A stretch of 64,000 nt of DNA from Pisolithus tinctorius (lineage: Eukaryota > Basidiomycota > Agaricomycetes > Boletales > Pisolithaceae), in the NCBI GenBank assembly GCA_024663395.1, contig JANFAH010000044.1, positions 186,001-250,000 of the forward strand, given 5' to 3'. Made by a program: the position numbers and the translations under genes. How positions within the stretch are numbered: position 1 is the stretch's first letter; each line of letters opens with the position of its first letter. Of the stretch, positions 47,603 through 58,326 are shown piece by piece. A model generated the notes under the pieces. The model was not told where the DNA came from. It made no database searches and saw nothing but the letters and a program-made list of their open reading frames with translations.

Positions 47603-48066
47603 TGTAGGGAACAGGTTCAAGTTCCCTAGGAGAAATTGTCTTGGCCAGGAGTTTAGGGGTCAGGGAACTTGTTTTGTTTTCTTGCTTTTGTTTTTGTGTT
47701 TGTACCACTGGACTTAGTGGCGAGCAGCCATGTTGCTGACTAAGCATGTGTGCTGTGTTTGTGAGTTCAGTTTACCAAAAAAACCAGTTCATGTCACAGG
47801 CCCTCAGTAGTAGGGTGATTTTGTCTTGCATTTTGGCAAGTTTTCGAAGTTAGATTTATTACTTTGGGGAGTACCCAAAGTGCCAGGAGGACTGGCAAGA
47901 GTTATTAGACAGACAGAGCTAAGTATTCCTTTCTAGTTCGCATTTTTTACATTTTTGCTACACTTCTTTCTCCAGAGAGAACCTCCCTCTTGGGTTGAGC
48001 ACTATACTCACCCATAATTACTGACTAATTACCATTCTAGGTACTTTCTCTTTACCTATTCCTACA

Positions 48067-50212
48067 CCGCTATTGAATTCACAATCAACAGCACTACATC
48101 TGAATCAATGGGATATGCACCCTTCTTCTTGAACACCAGCTGCATGCCCTGGAAGATGATCTGGGACATGCCTACCAAGGATGAGTATCCAAGTGTTAGA
48201 GCATTTGCCAACAAAATGAAACTTATGATCATGGACACTCATGACATGATCATGAAAGCACATGTAGAGCAGACAATTGGCACTAATAAAAAGCACCATG
48301 ACAGCCCATTTGTCAAAGGGGACCTAGTATATGTGTCTACAAAGAATATTAGCCTCCCAAAAGGAACGTCTCAGAAACTTGTCCCAAAATTCATGGGACC
48401 CTACTGGATAGTGGAGGATTTTGGCAATTACTCATATAGGATCAACCTCCCTACAAATCTGAAACAATGAGGCATCCATGATGTGTTTCACTCTTTGTTG
48501 CTGAGAGTTCACATCCTGAATGATGACAGAAAATTCCCTGGAAGACAGGATGACCAAATCCTGGAGTTTGGCAGGAGCAACTGCGAGTGGGCCATGGAGC
48601 ATATACTCTGGCATTGTGGAAGCCACTCTGACACTATGTTCAAGGTACAATGGACAGCTGGCAACCAAACATGGTTACCATATGAGGATGTCACACATTT
48701 GAAAGCACTAACCGATTATCTTGAGGCCATCAGGGCTGAAGGGATTGAAAATTTGAGGGATGAGGGTGACAGGGAATCATCCAATGATGATCCCCAGGTG
48801 TTCATTGGACACTTGGCACTGCAGTCATGCAGAAGCCATAAATACCGCCCATGTCCGAATCCAAGATGCCAGGCAAACGAGAGGAACTCACCCCCATTGC
48901 AGCCTCAGCATTGCTATCCACCACCTATCCCCCCAGCTCATAAACCCTCATCATGCTATGTCCCACATCCTGCCCCCCACACTGTGCGACATAGATCAAA
49001 CTGATGCCAATCTCCTCATGTGCATCAAACCTGTCCCAGTTGATATCAGCCAAGAGGTCCACCTCAGAAATGTACACATGGTAAAACACCTGCTCACCCT
49101 ACACACCCCTTGAACCATCGTTGCTCATATTACCAACCATGAACTAGAGGTCAGGGATGACACAGAGCTGACCACAATCAGCCTCTTGATTGTAACAATT
49201 GTACCACACACCCTCACCCAACTTGACCATCTTCTTGGTGGACATCCAGGAACAGGTCTCATCCACCTGATGGAAGGAGCATCAACCCTGTTCAAAATAC
49301 CATCGCAGAGATCATCAAGGAACTACAGCTACTGTCCTTCAATGCTCAATCTTCATCCCTACAAGCTAAAATTAACCCTATGTTAGCTCCCTACCATAAC
49401 AAATATCTCAAATGTTGCCACAGCAACCTCTTCTGAGTCTGCACTTTCAATGAGAATGGTGAGGAAGGGGAACAGGTGGTTATCCACAGAGAGCAGGTTA
49501 AGGTGTTCTTCGATCATGACCATGTGTTACATCATCAGCACAATACCATCCTGGAAACTCCCTCAGGGTATCATACCTTCCAAGAAGTGTTCAGGTGAAT
49601 GGTGCTGACAGGAGTGCACTTCACATATTATGACGATGACGATGACAGAGAATTGGAGGTTGTTGCACTGGGCCCTTCGCCAACCAAGCACGAGGTGCTG
49701 GGTGAGGACACCAACCTGCAAAGCTGTGAAGAGATAGATGGGGGGGGGCGGTACTCAACAGTTCACAGGCTGATATGCTCAATGTTCTGCTCTGGGAAAA
49801 TGCTGAGCATCTGAAGAGGCAGAAATGGAAGTCTCACCAGGGATATATTGACTATTGTGAGTGGAGGGAAGATCATCATCATGGGAAGAGCCCTTACAGC
49901 AAACCATCATACACCCAACACCACCCCAACAGGTCCCAATCTAGGGGGTCCAAGAGGAAGTCAGCTGGAGGTGGCCTCTATGGTGGACCCAGCATTTATA
50001 CTCACCACAAACCTGAGTCTTCCATTACTGGCCCAAGCAATACTGTGGGGGACCAACCTATGACTGAGGATGACCTAGATGCAGAAGGAGAAGACAAGGA
50101 GGGGGTGGTAGGAGGTGAGGCTTTCTCAGCAAGTCCCATGCCACATGCTTTGGGGTTGGCTGGACAGCCTTCGGAAAAGGCCTTGGGGAAATCCACTAAG
50201 AAAGCCACCTAA
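48067..50212 (+). pseudogene. Ty3/gypsy integrase C-terminus and polyprotein tail, 3' half
   Basis: Continues the frame cut at 40466: IEFTINSTTSESMGYAPFFL, FANKMKLMIMDTHDMIMKAH, SFVKGDLVYVSTKNISLPKG-like text, KLVPKFMGPYWIVEDFGNYS and, after a TGA in place of R, GIHDVFHSLLLRVHI. A chromo-like segment follows with FKVQWTAGNQTWLPYEDVTH and LTDYLEAI. From 48.8 kb frames shift repeatedly, but a long tail (FTYYDDDDDRELEVVALGPS; a basic, glycine- and acid-rich end stopping at 50212) resembles the C-terminal extension of some agaricomycete gypsy polyproteins. Restoring the frame across the G insertion shows this was one gene before the insertion. Confidence 0.8.
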
Positions 50213-50260
50213 AAATGTCATGACTTGCCGTGAACATCTGGGGAGGGTACTTTGTACCCT

Positions 50261-50548
50261 GGAGGGGGGAATGTGAGGTTTTCGACCCAACATCTGGTGG
50301 GCATTCTCAGGAGTTGTTTGTTAGTTGACAGATCCAATAAGTTTCTCATTTATTCTTGCTATTCTTACTTATCCTGTTCATCTATGTTGACATGTTCATG
50401 CCTATCCTCTACAGTATAAAAGGGCCTGTAAGATGTACAGTACAGGGACTTCTTTCCCTACACCAATACAGACTGCAATGTCTGGATAACTTGTAGTGTG
50501 CTTAAGAAAGTTCTGTTGTGCCTATGTTGCAAGTCTAAATACTTCGCA
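50261..50548 (+). mobile_element. Polypurine tract and 3' LTR start of the split gypsy element
   Basis: GGAGGGGGGAA at 50261-50271 directly precedes TGTGAGGTTTTCGACCC (50272). A TATA box (AGTATAAAAGGG) lies at about 50413-50424, ~145 bp into the LTR, followed by a pyrimidine-rich start region. The right end is uncertain: CTTCGCA at 50548 is one candidate, but the CpG-rich block after it could belong to a longer LTR. Confidence 0.6.
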
Positions 50549-52056
50549 TCGGAGTCACTCGTCCCCATCCCAAGCTGGCAACATCCATCGTGCAAGGCCA
50601 TATCTCGCACATTTCTCCACCGCGCCTCTCGCTTTTTGGCATTCTCGTACTACTCGATGAGAGCTTTCCAGAGAGCCCAAGAACGTTCTGGCGCGCTCTG
50701 TGGTTCCGGAGTTATTCCGCATATTGTGCGCATGAGGTCGTCTGGCTGTAACTCGCGCGATTTTGCGCCAGGTCTCTCGCTTTTGCAGAACGGTACTACT
50801 CGACGCTACCTTTCCAGGGATATAAAGAATGTTTTGTCGTGCGCAGTGGTTCTGGAGGAATTCGCATTTTTGTGCAAAGGCTGTCCTTGAGGTCTTGCCA
50901 TAGTAGCTCGTGCAGTTCTGCGCCGTTCCTCTCGCTTTTCGGGTCTTTCATCCCTCTCGCTGGACCCTTCCTGAGGACACATACTTTGTAAAATTCCGCA
51001 CAACTGTTATCGAGATATCCGCGTTTTCGTATCCAGAGGGCTTCGAGACGATTTCACATGTAACGCGGGATCGGCTGATCCAATCGGCGTATTTCCTCGT
51101 TCTCCCTGTTTGTCTACGGGTCCTCTACTGTCTCCCGGAGTTTTGTGTTGATCGTCCCAGCCGTTGTTGTGCAAGTCGACCACTTCTCCCCACCCTCAAA
51201 GTCCTCTCGTCGTATCTCGCGCACTCGAGCACCGTCCCTCTCGCTTTTCCGGCAGTCCGTTACCCTCGAGTAGCCCTTTCCGGGGACACTACTTTTGTCA
51301 AATTCCGCGCAGACACCATCGAGATACGCTCGTTTTTGTGGTTAGAGGCACTTTCGGACAACTTTGCAAATATCTTAGGCCCGCATAGACGGATTCCCTC
51401 TGTCTCTTTTTCAGCGTGTTCGCTAAATTCCCCTCCATTGTTACTGGCAGTTTCGCCGTATCCCGAGCGTCCATCGTTGGTCTGCAGTGTTCCCCTTTTC
51501 AGTCAACAATGCTGTATGCATGATAACTCGCCCATTTCATCGCCGGACCTCTCGCTTTTTGGGGACTTCGTACTACTCGTCGAGGACTTTCTGACGGTAT
51601 ATCATACATCACTCTTGCTGCTGCCGTTGTGGAGATATGTGCCATTTCGTTGTTGCAGATACCTTAGGACGACTCTGTGAGTATCTCGCCCATTTCTCGC
51701 CCAGATCTCTCGCTTTTCGGGATCCTGATGCTACTGCTCGACCGCTTCAGAATGGTACCTTTTCTGTCATTGTCGCTGCGGAGCTCGTGGCTATATTTGG
51801 TTTTTGGTGGATGAGGGTACCCTTGGGCAGAATTGTGGATATCTCAGGATTGGAAGTGCAGATTCTCTGTTCGTTTTGTGCTGTGCTCGTTGCATTCCCT
51901 TCTACCGTCGTGTCTTGTTTCGTGCCATTCCAAGCAGCCATTTTTCGTTGATGAGTCGTTGTCTCGCCCCCCCCTACCTTGTGGCTTTGGATTCTTGTAT
52001 AGTCGAGCTGCCTTCAAGTTGATTGGGGACAGTCAATATTTCAAGTACCCCTGGGA
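50549..52056 (+). repeat. CpG-rich block of six or more diverged tandem units
   Basis: The phrase CTCTCGCTTTT(C/T)(G/C)G followed by TACTACTCG(A/T)CGA and CTTTCC.GGGA returns near 50.62, 50.78, 50.93, 51.24, 51.55 and 51.71 kb, with AATTCCGC.CA, ATCGAGATA(T/C) and TTTTCGT between. CG dinucleotides are frequent here and rare in the flanks. One frame is open for 256 codons (50910-51680), but it reads through the repeats and shows no motif, so I do not call a gene. It may be an LTR interior or an unmethylated repeat. Confidence 0.6.
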
Positions 52057-52240
52057 TGTAGGGAATGTAATTTCCCTACTAGAGCAGGTGTCTGATTTTG
52101 TTCATTTTATTTAGTTTTCATTTTAGGTGTTTTTCTATTAGTGGTATGATTTTTGCTTTTTGGGTTGCTTAGTCAGCCCTACCTAGTACTTGCTGTACTT
52201 GGTTTTTTTAAAAAACAATAAATGAGTCACCCCAAGATGA
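52057..52240 (+). repeat. LTR-like terminus, TGTAGGGAAT palindromic type, second copy
   Basis: TGTAGGGAATGTAATTTCCC then CTACTAGAG, a T-rich stretch, GCTTAGTCAGC and AATAAATGAG: the same order as 14089-14250. Boundaries on the right are unclear. Confidence 0.45.
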
Positions 52241-52390
52241 GAAGAGTTTGAGTTGAGCCCTAGACTGTCATAGAAGTCCCCAGACATCACCTCCATCATT
52301 TGCTCAGGCTACAGGAGCCCCTCTGGCCTTACTCATTATGCTCAGATTCTGTCTCTGCCATCTCACCCTCACAAAATACTTATCCTTCAA

Positions 52391-54004
52391 TGGCATTCCA
52401 GTTTTCAACATATCTCCACCATTTCTGCAGATACTGAAACCATTCCCACACTTGCTTGCAGTGCACAGCCACATGATCCTACCTTCCAATATTGGAGAGG
52501 ATCTGCACACTCCACATGTTTCTACAGCACTCCCTCCAAAAGACACTCATTTTGCTAATTCTTCTGATATGGCTGCCTCCACATCAATCATTTCACTTGC
52601 CCCTTTGCTAGGGACCATGGCTATGTATATCTACCAGGAGTTCTTACCAGCTTCTGTCCTGAAGCATCCTGGTACATCCCATCCTCATCTGCCCCCTCTC
52701 AGCCCATCCAGCTTGGACAGCACATTCTTTTTGTGAGTATGACCTCTAGGAGGATGTTCTTTGGTCACCTCAGGTCTGTCATTCACTTGGAAAGGTCTTA
52801 TGTGGTTGTTTCAGTCTCTCCAGTCCAAGAAGCATATGGATCCTTCCTCCCTGCTCCCTGCAGTGTCTTCATACCAGTCTCATCCATTGTTCTTCCAAAA
52901 TTGTGACAGCTACAGTATAATCTACTGTTCTCCACTCTCCCTGACCACATCCATGATGAGTATGATGCACATCTTGCCTCCTTATTGCAAGATACAGCAG
53001 AAGATGCTCCCCCTTCATCCTCTCTTCCAACAGAGCCTCATTCATGAAGTTGTTATTTGCTTCACTGAGATGATGGTTTGGGGGGGAGAAGTTGCAATCC
53101 CTTATGCTCCTGTCACTGCACAGACCCACAAAGCTTGACCCCTGTTGACATCTGACTCACCCTGTCCACTTTTGGATGTACTATATTGGCATCAGATCAG
53201 TGCTGCCTCTCTGTCATCCCACTTTGGCCCAGAAGTGATCTCTTCAAGATGTGATATGCACAGCCTCCCCCTAATGCAATTCCAGTGCACTTTCCCAGTT
53301 CCTGACATTACTTGACTCATACTTTGACATTCTGACTGTCCTTGACTCACTTATTGCCAATACTTACCAATCTTTTGACCTTGCTTACTGATTCTTCGCT
53401 TTTTGGCTTACTTATCCTTATCAATGCTTACCAATGTTTTCTAAGATGATTACCCATCACTTACATTCCTTACTCATCAGTTACCAATCACTTACCAAGT
53501 GTTTGCACCTTGTTTTCCATAGGCAATGCCCCTGTACTGTATATAAATCACTGTACTTAGATAGCTGAAAAAGAAGATGTCAGAGAGCCCCTCTTGCCCA
53601 CAATTTATCATCTCTCAGTAATTCCTTCATCAGTTTCAATAGTTGAGACTATATTAAGGGTCTAACTATCATCTACTTTGCTCATTATCATCTATCATCA
53701 ATATACTTTGCTCCAAGCCCTTCCTGAGCTCAGTGCAGCTCAGAGCATCAAATTAAGTTGTCATGCATCCTTCTGTAGGCTGACAGCAGTCTATCCCATT
53801 GCAATCTATTGCATTCTTGCTCCCTCTTTGTCAGGAGCACTCCCAACCCTCAGCACTCATCTTTGAGTGTTGTAGCTTGCAAAAACCCATCCAAATCAAA
53901 GGTTCTACCATGTAGGTACCACATAGGCACACCACCACTTGCTCTTTTTGTCTTTTGTGTTGGTTTTGGTTGGTTTCCACCACTGAACCACACTTTGATT
54001 CACA
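52391..54004. mobile_element. Dispersed repeat R1, copy C (inverted, truncated at one end)
   Basis: Reverse complement of copies A and B from GGCATTCCAGTTTTC to CTTTGATTCACA. The ~200 bp that end in GGTGTGTGACACTG in A, B and D are missing. In this orientation CTGTATATAAATCAC (about 53536) reads as a TATA box. Confidence 0.65.
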
Positions 54005-54389
54005 TTGGGGCAGTAACTCATACAGAGGGACCATGCCTAGTAAACTGTTTTGGTCAATGAAAAGACATTTATGAAATTCAGTCAGATGCATAAACTGTCT
54101 AGGTGAGTTAGTGGTAGACAATGATCTTGCAACACCAAGTTACAGGACTGTGACCAGGACACCAAATCCTGGTTGCTGGAAGGCAACCCAAGATGCCACC
54201 AGCACATCTCCAATAGTTAGACTCCAGCATAGAAAAGTGAACTGACCTTTGCACACAACTAGCAAGGGCAATGTGGAAAGAGACTGAGCAAGTGTGTGAT
54301 GAACAAAGTGAGATTGCAATTGTGGCATGCTATGAATATTGTTCAGGAAATGTACAGAGTAATAATGGTATTGGGGAATGATGAAGGAG
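54005..54389. other. No gene recognised between R1-C and family X copy 2
   Basis: No motif seen; it may be the decayed 3' part of the family X fragment that follows on the minus strand. Confidence 0.35.
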
Positions 54390-54744
54390 GTTACCAACTA
54401 TTTGAACTGTAACCACATGGTACAGTTGGAATAAGGCAGGGAAGAAGGGGTGGACAACCAAAAGTATCAAAGAATGACTGTACATAAAATATAGCCAACT
54501 TCTTTTCCATTGCCCAGACATGTGATGATGATGCTAATGGCATAATTGGCTCTGCCAAGTCCAAGGGGCATCCTGGCCATACAGCAAGTAATGCCCAGAG
54601 CTTCTCTATGTACTCCCATTTCAATTGAAAGTTGGACAAGCCAAGGCCTTGATTTTGCTGAGGGAAGGCTCAGCACACATGGTGAGTTCTGAATCACCAG
54701 GGAAAATCTGCATAGAGTTCCAGACCATCCAGACAGGCACACGT
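54390..54744 (-). pseudogene. Family X fragment, copy 2, truncated by an LTR
   Basis: Minus strand: IFPGDSELTMCAEP, then EKLWALLAVWPGCPLDLAEP, MEKKLAIFYVQSFFDTFG and CPPLLPC. These line up with YSIFPGESSLMMWSESLPQD, LLSAWPGAPARLQYPVE and ACGFYVQTAFDLLG of the copy at 25.2-27.5 kb, in the same order. One frame change near 54.65 kb. Its 5' side stops exactly where the G-family LTR begins (54745), so the LTR insertion or a linked deletion removed the rest. Confidence 0.65.
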
Positions 54745-56452
54745 TGTAGGAATAGGTAATAGAAGGTACCTAGAAATGGTAATTAGTAAGTAATGGGTGA
54801 GATTTGTGCTTGACCCAAAAGGGAGGTTCTCTCTGGAGAAAAGAACTGTAGTAAAAGTGTAAAAATGCGAACTAGAAATGAACACTTAGCTCTGTCTGTC
54901 CAATACCTCTTGCCAGTCCTCCTGGCCCTTTGGGTACTCCCCAAAGTAATAAATCTAACTTCAAAACTCACTGAAATGCAAGACTATATCACCCTACTAC
55001 TGAGGGCCTCTGACATGGATTGCTTCTATGGCAAACTGAACTCGTGTGAACACAGCATGCATCAGTGGTACAAACATGAAATCAAAAGCAAGAAACAAAA
55101 CAAGTTCCCCAACCCCTAAACTCCTGACCAAGATGAATTCTCCTAGGGAACTCAAACTTGTTCCCTATATCCAAGGGGTGGTTTAGAACTTGACCATCCT
55201 CAGTTGCTCTCCTCCTCACATGAACATCCTCACCCTCACATCTACTTCCCTCAACCTTGCCACATATCCTCACCCTTGAACACCCTCAACTTCACCATGC
55301 CTCCCTCACTCTCTACCCTCATGCCCTTTGAACATGACTCTTTGCCCTCTAACCTTCTTGCTACCTGAACATGACTCCCTTCTTTCCCAAGACCCACCAC
55401 CTGGCCTCTCGAACACAACCCTCTCTGCCCTCAAAACTTCTCACCTTCAGACACAACTCTCACCCTCCTTGCAGATGACCCCTTCAGCCCTCAATCACTC
55501 CACAGCCTCCAAGTTCCTTGAAAGCAGCAGCAGCTCTTCAAGGCGCAGTTTTCAGCCCTCTACAAAGCGCCTCAAATACATATATGTACCTAAAGAAAAA
55601 GCCTCCCATTCAGTGGTGTATTTACTATCCTTATATGCATGTGCTCTCGATCATTGCTCATCCTTAAGATGACTTAGCACCAAGAAAAACAATGGAACTT
55701 GATATTATAACTTGGGGTGAGTAGAATCACCCAAAGGCTGGCATGGTTGAGCAACATTGCATGAAGCAAAACATGCTGGTAAGGAAAACTATATATCAAT
55801 ACTCTCACCAAGTCCTTCTCTATACCATCCTTCTCATTCTCATACCATTGACTCTTTGTGTGTACACACACTCAACTTCTTGTACTTTGATCAGTACTTC
55901 ATCTGATGGCTGAAGCCCTCATGCCATGTGTTGCTGAGTGGCTTCAAGTTGCTGGTCTTTGTTTACTACTTGTTCACTGCTAGAAACAAAACATCTTGAA
56001 GTAGCACATGTTCGAACTATAATGAAAGCTGTCACCTTAGGCCTGTAGGCTCTTGAGTCCTCCTCAATGATAGGTCTTTGACCCTGACAGGTGTAGGTGC
56101 TAATTTCATTCCATCTTGGTTGTCAGCCTTCAACCTTGCAGTCAGGCAGATGAAGTCTTGATGCTAAGTACTGATGGATGGCTTCGAGCCATCCATTCCT
56201 GTTGATTGTCTTTTCCTTCACACTAAAGTACCTGAACTTTGCAGTATAAAGTGTTCAAATCAAAACTAAAAAGGGTACATGGACTTCATATAACCCCTTC
56301 CTGAGTTTCCCCTCCTTGTTTGATGCTAACCTCAAAACCTTTCCATAGTAGAGCTTTGTCTTCACAACTTGGTAGCTATCTTCTTTCATTATTGGGTCTT
56401 CACACTCTGCCTTAGATGTGCACCCCTCTGCACTGAGGGCTAGTACCACCAC
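54745..56452 (-). mobile_element. Truncated minus-strand copy of element G (3' end and LTR)
   Basis: TGTAGGAATAGGTAAT at 54745 to TTCCCTATA at 55169 is a G-type LTR (425 bp, with a ~40-bp internal gap). The following 1.28 kb is the reverse complement of about 46245-47602, including the CAAGGGGTGGTTTAGAA junction. It ends at a TA dinucleotide where a Tc1/mariner remnant starts. Confidence 0.8.
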
Positions 56453-57206
56453 ACTACAGTGGCTCAAAAAAGTGTCCCAATGTTGAGTGACTTTGGAAAG
56501 AGTTGAGATTTATGAGGGAGCCAATAGGAGTTAGTTCAAACTCCTGCAGGACAAAAGATAGTACTAACCAGTACCTTGACAACAAGGGCTTGCTTATGTA
56601 ATTTGGTTGACATGGAACCAAGATATAACCATTTTAAAATGACATGTCATTGGGACACTTTTTTGAGCATGATGTTGTCAGTCACTATTTAGTAAATAAC
56701 ATAAAGATTTGACAACTTCTGAGGGATTTCGTGGTTCAACCCTGACTGAGTATGTAATGTACATAATCCTGAGCCATAAAAATGGCTTGGGTCTCACTCA
56801 GCTAACCCTACTTCACCATGAAATGCATTTTTGCCTCTGCTAGAGCAAATATCCATCTTCTTTCTGAATCTGGCCTTTCTGCTCACCAAATCTCCTCTAT
56901 GACTGGTCAGGGGAGCTCTACTGTGGCCAGGTTCATCAAAGAGTTCCAGCTGGATTAAGGAAAACCTCAAACTAGAACATCCTTACCAACCTTCTTCTGC
57001 TGGCAGAGGAGAATATTCTCTAGTATGACCTCTGGAAGAGCTGAAAATGCGGTCTAGGCTACCCATATAATGTGTGTGGCCCTTGCCTTTCTTCAGGGAT
57101 GCAGAATTGAGCACACTGCAAACAATTTGGGAAGTGACAGGAGAGGAAAGGGCTACACACATTATATGGGTAGCCTAGACAGCATTTTCAGCTCTTCCAG
57201 AGGTCA
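56453..57206 (+). pseudogene. Tc1/mariner-type transposon remnant
   Basis: Starts TACAGTGGCTCAAAAAAGTG, a typical Tc1/mariner end at a TA site. A reverse-complement copy of GCTCAAAAAAGTGTCCCAATG lies at 56649-56669, as a subterminal repeat. From ATG 56818 the transposase N-terminus reads RANIHLLSESGLSAHQISSM, TGQGSSTVARFIKEFQ, a helix-turn-helix of this superfamily. After a stop comes GKPQTRTSLP and SSMTSGRAENAV*ATHI. The DDE/D catalytic part is absent; the element is cut by the foldback at 57.03-57.21 kb and then by R1 copy D. Confidence 0.7.
57029..57206. repeat. Foldback: two 58-bp near-perfect inverted arms
   Basis: GACCTCTGGAAGAGCTGAAA begins the left arm (57029-57086). The right arm (about 57149-57206) is its reverse complement with only two differences over 58 bp; the loop is ~62 bases. 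It duplicates part of the mariner coding sequence in reverse. Confidence 0.85.
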
Positions 57207-58326
57207 TGTGATGTCAGGAACTGGGAAAGTGCACTGGAATCACATTAGGAGGAGGCTGTGCATATCACATCTTGAAGAGATCACTTCTGGGCCAAAGTGG
57301 GATGACAGAGAGGCAGCACTGATCTGATGCCAATATAGTACATCCAAAAGTGGACAGGGTGAGTCAGATGTCAACAGGGGTCAAGCTTTGGGGGTCTGTG
57401 CAGTGACAGGAGCATAGGGGATTGCAACTTTCCCCCCAAAACCATCATCTCAGTGAAGCAAATAAAAACTCCATGAAGGAGGCTCTGTTGGAAGAGAGGA
57501 TGAAGGGGGAGCATCTTCTGCTGTATCTTGCAATAAGGAGGCAAGATGTGCATCATACTCATCATGGATGCAATCAGGGAGAGTGGAGAACAGTAGATTA
57601 TACTGTAGCTGTCACAATTTTGGAAGAATGATAGACAAGACTGGTATGAAGATGTTGCAGGGAGCAGGGAGGAAGGATCCATATGCTTCTTGGACTGGAG
57701 AGACTGAAACGACCACATAAGACCTTTCCAAGCGAATGACAGACCTGAGGCAACCAAAGAATGTCCTCCTAGAGGTCATACTGACAAAAAGAACATGCTG
57801 TCTGAGCTGGATTGGCTGAGAGGGGGCAGATGAGGATGGGATGTACCAGGATGCTTCAGGGCAGAAGCTGTTAGGAACTCCTGGTAGATATACATAGCCA
57901 TGGTCCCTAGCAAAGGGGACAAGCAAAATGATTGATGTGGAGGCAGCCATACCAGAAGGATTAGTGAAATGAGTGTCTTTTGGAGGGAGTGCTGTAGAAA
58001 TATGTGGAGTGTGCAGATCCTCTCCAATTTTGGAAGGTAGGATCATGTGACTGAGCACTACAAGCGAGTGTGGGAATGGTCTCAGTATCTGCAGAAATGG
58101 CAGAGATATGTTGAAAACTGGAATGCCATACATGGGCACTTAAGAATTTTAACTGGTGCCTAACTCACTTCCTTCTTTTTCTTTGGCATGGATGACTCAT
58201 TCTTGTGCAAGGGATGACTGCCAACATCTCTGGCTGTCCTTCTTTGCATGAGGGCCATGGTCTTCATCTCCATTCATCAGCTATATCCATGTCCACCTCA
58301 CCAAACACCTTTGGTGTGTGACACTG
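57207..58326. mobile_element. Dispersed repeat R1, copy D (lacks the LTR-like part)
   Basis: Matches copies A and B from TGTCAGGAACTGGGAAAGTG to GGTGTGTGACACTG and is missing the ~700 bp LTR-like portion. A minus-strand frame (57612-58139) is open for 175 codons, containing ARDHGYVYLPGV and LERSYVVVSVSPVQEAYGSF. No family recognised. Confidence 0.6.

Larger units (their letters stand above)
40932..48066 (+). mobile_element. Element G: 7.1-kb LTR element with gag remnant and captured cargo
   Basis: LTRs at 40932-41356 (425 bp) and 47603-48066 (464 bp) share TGTAGG.AACAGGTT..AG, AGTTCCCTAGGAGAAATTG and the end TTTACCTATTCCTACA; the left one lacks ~39 bp. The element is flanked by CCGC at 40928-40931 and 48067-48070. 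A TGGAGCCCACCATGAGG two bases after the left LTR (41359) is a plausible primer-binding site. Inside are a gag-like piece, ten intron-shaped modules, an ERG26-like fragment and further short intron-like spacers to 47.1 kb. No protease, RT or integrase motif was found, so it would depend on another element. A clear polypurine tract before the right LTR was not found. Confidence 0.75.

Noticed and set aside
50910..51680. 256-codon open frame in the CpG-rich block
   Set aside because: It runs through diverged tandem units and has no recognisable motif. High GC and CG content lowers stop frequency.
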